Source: Pseudomonadota bacterium
Lineage (GTDB): Bacteria; Pseudomonadota; Gammaproteobacteria; Xanthomonadales; Xanthomonadaceae
NCBI GenBank assembly: GCA_023423675.1
Contig: JAFAFD010000305.1
Coordinates: forward strand, 1 to 6,424
Length of the DNA: 6,424 bases
Direction of reading: 5' to 3'
A model generated the notes under the pieces. That model searched no databases, was not told where the DNA came from, and saw only the letters and a program-made list of their open reading frames with translations. This document shows positions 4,925 to 6,424 of this stretch, piece by piece. How positions within the stretch are numbered: the stretch's first letter is position 1; every line of letters starts with the position of its first letter. The translations under genes and the position numbers were made by a program.

Positions 4925-6295
4925 ATGACCGAGCCCGCCACGCCCCCCGAACACCTGCGCCGCAGCCTGTCCAACCGCCACCTGCAACTGATCGCCATCG
5001 GCGGTGCCATCGGTACCGGCCTGTTCATGGGGTCGGGCAAGACCATCAGCCTGGCCGGTCCGTCCATCCTGTTCGTCTACCTCATCATCGGCGCGATGCT
5101 GTTCTTCGTGATGCGCGCGATGGGCGAGCTGCTGCTGTCCAACCTGCAGTACAAATCCTTCATCGACTTCTCCACCGACCTGCTCGGGCCCTGGGCCGGG
5201 TTCTTCTGCGGGTGGACGTACTGGTTCTGCTGGATCGTCACCGCCATCGCCGATGTCATCGCCATCGCGGCCTATGCGCAGTTCTGGTTCCCCGAGCTGC
5301 AGGCGTGGATACCGGCACTGCTGTGCGTGATGCTGCTGCTGGGCCTGAACCTGGTGACGGTGAAGCTGTTCGGCGAGATGGAGTTCTGGTTCGCGCTGAT
5401 CAAGATCGTGGCCATCTGCGCGCTGATCATCACCGGTGCCGGCCTGGTGGCCTGGGGCTTCACTTCGCCCAGCGGGCATACCGCTTCGCTGTCCAACCTG
5501 TGGAACGACGGCGGCATGTTCCCGATGGGCCTGGTCGGCTTCTTCGCCGGTTTCCAGATTGCGGTGTTCGCCTTCGTCGGCATCGAGCTGGTGGGCACCA
5601 CCGCCGCCGAAACCGCCGACCCGGAGCGCAACCTGCCCAAGGCGATCAACTCGATCCCGGTGCGCATCATCATCTTCTACGTGCTGGCCCTGGTGGCGAT
5701 CATGGCGGTGACGCCGTGGCGCCAGGTGGTGCCGGACAAGAGCCCGTTCGTGCAGCTGTTCGTGCTGGCTGGCATCCCCGCCGCGGCCAGTCTGATCAAC
5801 TTCGTGGTGCTGACCTCGGCCACGTCGTCGGCCAACAGCGGCATCTTCTCCACCAGCCGCATGCTGTACGGCCTGGCCGAAGAGGGCCACGCCCCGCGCG
5901 GTCTGTCGCGCCTGTCACGCGCGGCGGTGCCGGCCCGCGGCCTGCTGTTCTCGTGCCTGTGCCTGCTGGGCGGCACCCTGCTGATCTACCTGATCCCCAA
6001 CCTGGTGACCGCCTTCACCCTGGTGACGACGCTGGCGACGGTGCTCTTCATCTTCGTCTGGTCGCTGATCCTGGTGGCCTACATGGTCTACCGCCGCCGC
6101 TACCCGGAGCGCCACGCCGCCTCGATCTTCAAGATGCCCGGTGGCGTGGCAATGTGCTGGGCGTGCCTGGTGTTCTTCGCCGGCGTGCTGGTACTGCTGA
6201 GCCTGCAGGCCGACACCCGCCAGGCGCTGGTAGCCAGCCCGGTGTGGTTCGTGCTGCTGGGCGCGGGGTACTGGCTGCGGCGCCGGGTGAGGTAG
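4925..6295 (+). CDS. cycA: D-serine/D-alanine/glycine:H+ symporter CycA (AAT-family amino-acid permease)
   Basis: The 456-residue protein lies near the 470 residues of E. coli CycA and resembles it along its whole length as I recall that sequence. Shared blocks include LRRSLSNRHLQLIAIGGAIG (11-30) and TGLFMGSGKTISLAGPS (31-47). Others are MRAMGELLLSN (63-73), WAGFFCGWTYWFCW (90-103), FGEMEFWFALIKIVAI (149-164), the helix 6 signature FAFVGIELVGTTAAET (216-230) and DTRQALVASPVWF (430-442). About 12 membrane helices are expected in the inner membrane. CycA takes up glycine, D-alanine and D-serine with protons and is the usual route for D-cycloserine entry (established knowledge). The ATG at 4925 fits the family's short polar N-terminus, and no alternative in-frame start lies nearby upstream. 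It has no close Shine-Dalgarno. The TAG stop lies in the GTAG head of the first downstream repeat. The exact substrate range is inferred. Confidence 0.93.
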   Translation: MTEPATPPEHLRRSLSNRHLQLIAIGGAIGTGLFMGSGKTISLAGPSILFVYLIIGAMLFFVMRAMGELLLSNLQYKSFIDFSTDLLGPWAGFFCGWTYWFCWIVTAIADVIAIAAYAQFWFPELQAWIPALLCVMLLLGLNLVTVKLFGEMEFWFALIKIVAICALIITGAGLVAWGFTSPSGHTASLSNLWNDGGMFPMGLVGFFAGFQIAVFAFVGIELVGTTAAETADPERNLPKAINSIPVRIIIFYVLALVAIMAVTPWRQVVPDKSPFVQLFVLAGIPAAASLINFVVLTSATSSANSGIFSTSRMLYGLAEEGHAPRGLSRLSRAAVPARGLLFSCLCLLGGTLLIYLIPNLVTAFTLVTTLATVLFIFVWSLILVAYMVYRRRYPERHAASIFKMPGGVAMCWACLVFFAGVLVLLSLQADTRQALVASPVWFVLLGAGYWLRRRVR

Positions 6296-6316
6296 CGTCG
6301 ACCGTTGGTCGACTAC
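6292..6316 (+). repeat. GTAG-headed REP palindrome, unit 1
   Basis: After GTAG and one base, GTCGACC (6297-6303) and GGTCGAC (6307-6313) form a perfect seven-base stem with loop GTT. The flanking TAC (6314-6316) can also pair with GTA of the head, lengthening the structure with GC bulged out. The element lies at the end of cycA with the TAG stop at 6293-6295. Confidence 0.85.
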
Positions 6317-6337
6317 CGCGCGCAGCGCGGGGTTTTT
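6316..6337 (+). terminator. Rho-independent terminator of cycA, unit 1
   Basis: CCGCGC (6316-6321), loop GCA, and GCGCGG (6325-6330) form a perfect six-base G+C stem followed by GG and TTTTT (6333-6337). It lies about 20 bases past the cycA stop, in the correct orientation. This is the best intrinsic terminator in the window. Confidence 0.75.
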
Positions 6338-6355
6338 CCGCGTTCTGGATGGGCG

Positions 6356-6377
6356 GTAGCGTCGACCGTTGGTCGAC
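6356..6377 (+). repeat. GTAG-headed REP palindrome, unit 2
   Basis: This repeats unit 1 exactly through the stem: GTAG, one base, GTCGACC (6361-6367), loop GTT, GGTCGAC (6371-6377). It is then followed by GAT in place of TAC, so the outer GTA/TAC pairing of unit 1 is lost. Confidence 0.85.
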
Positions 6378-6379
6378 GA

Positions 6380-6400
6380 TCGCGCGCAGCGCGGGGTTTT
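6380..6400 (+). terminator. Second, weaker terminator hairpin, unit 2
   Basis: CGCGC (6381-6385), loop GCA, GCGCG (6389-6393) form a five-base stem, with a T/G wobble at its foot, then GGG and TTTT (6397-6400). It is the counterpart of the unit 1 terminator, with one stem pair weakened and one T fewer. It would act as a backup behind the first. Confidence 0.55.
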
Positions 6401-6424
6401 CGCGTTCATGATAGGCGGTAGAGT

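Larger units (their letters stand above)
6292..6424 (+). repeat. Tandem array of a composite REP-terminator unit (about 63 bp)
   Basis: Three GTAG heads occur at 6292, 6356 and 6418, spaced 64 and 62 bases. Units one and two share GTAGCGTCGACCGTTGGTCG and the following AC, then, after a three-base difference (TAC versus GAT), CGCGCGCAGCGCGGGGTTTT, then a less conserved tail ending GGCG. The third unit has only GTAGAGT before the window ends, so the array probably continues. Each unit joins a GTAG palindrome to a G+C-rich hairpin with a T-run. The first unit directly abuts cycA and contains its stop codon. Confidence 0.9.

Noticed and set aside
4784..5890. Minus-strand open frame opposite cycA
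   Set aside because: Its product is His/Gln/Asp-rich low-complexity sequence, and the plus strand encodes an unmistakable permease with matching length and motifs.
6292..6424. Possible CRISPR array
   Set aside because: The regular spacing of about 63 bases comes from near-identical whole units, not short repeats with unrelated spacers. Each unit is a palindrome plus terminator, and there are no cas genes.

Overview
This window looks like chromosomal DNA of Stenotrophomonas, most likely the S. maltophilia complex (Xanthomonadaceae). The evidence is a visibly very high G+C content with G/C at third codon positions, and several short palindromes headed by the tetranucleotide GTAG. Those palindromes match the GTAG-headed REP elements that are abundant in that species. 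No protein here is decisive for genus, so the assignment is an inference. I see no tRNA, rRNA, insertion sequence, CRISPR array or phage gene.

Left part (1-2792). A LysR-type regulator runs off the left edge on the minus strand. It is divergent from a two-gene operon on the plus strand: a cytoplasmic serine hydrolase of the class C beta-lactamase/family VIII esterase fold, and a 12-helix major facilitator exporter of the NepI/PbuE-like DHA1 group. The two plus-strand genes overlap by ATGA. The 214-base divergent spacer holds inverted repeats that could be operators. The layout suggests a regulator controlling a hydrolase plus efflux pump for one unknown class of small molecule.

Middle (2793-4924). 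A 307-base non-coding stretch is packed with GTAG REP palindromes and other hairpins, including a possible terminator for the gene to its right. Then, on the minus strand, comes a membrane c-di-GMP phosphodiesterase with a periplasmic CSS-type sensor domain and a complete EAL catalytic domain. A 13-codon upstream reading frame overlaps its start codon by four bases.

Right part (4925-6424). A plus-strand amino-acid permease is recognisable as CycA (D-serine/D-alanine/glycine:H+ symporter). It ends in a tandem array of a composite unit of about 63 bp, a GTAG palindrome followed by a terminator hairpin and T-run. At least two units are complete and a third begins at the window edge.

None of the gene families is new. 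The most unusual features are in non-coding DNA: two unrelated genes whose TAG stop lies inside the GTAG head of a REP element, the tandem REP-terminator array, and the coupled micro-ORF in front of the phosphodiesterase.
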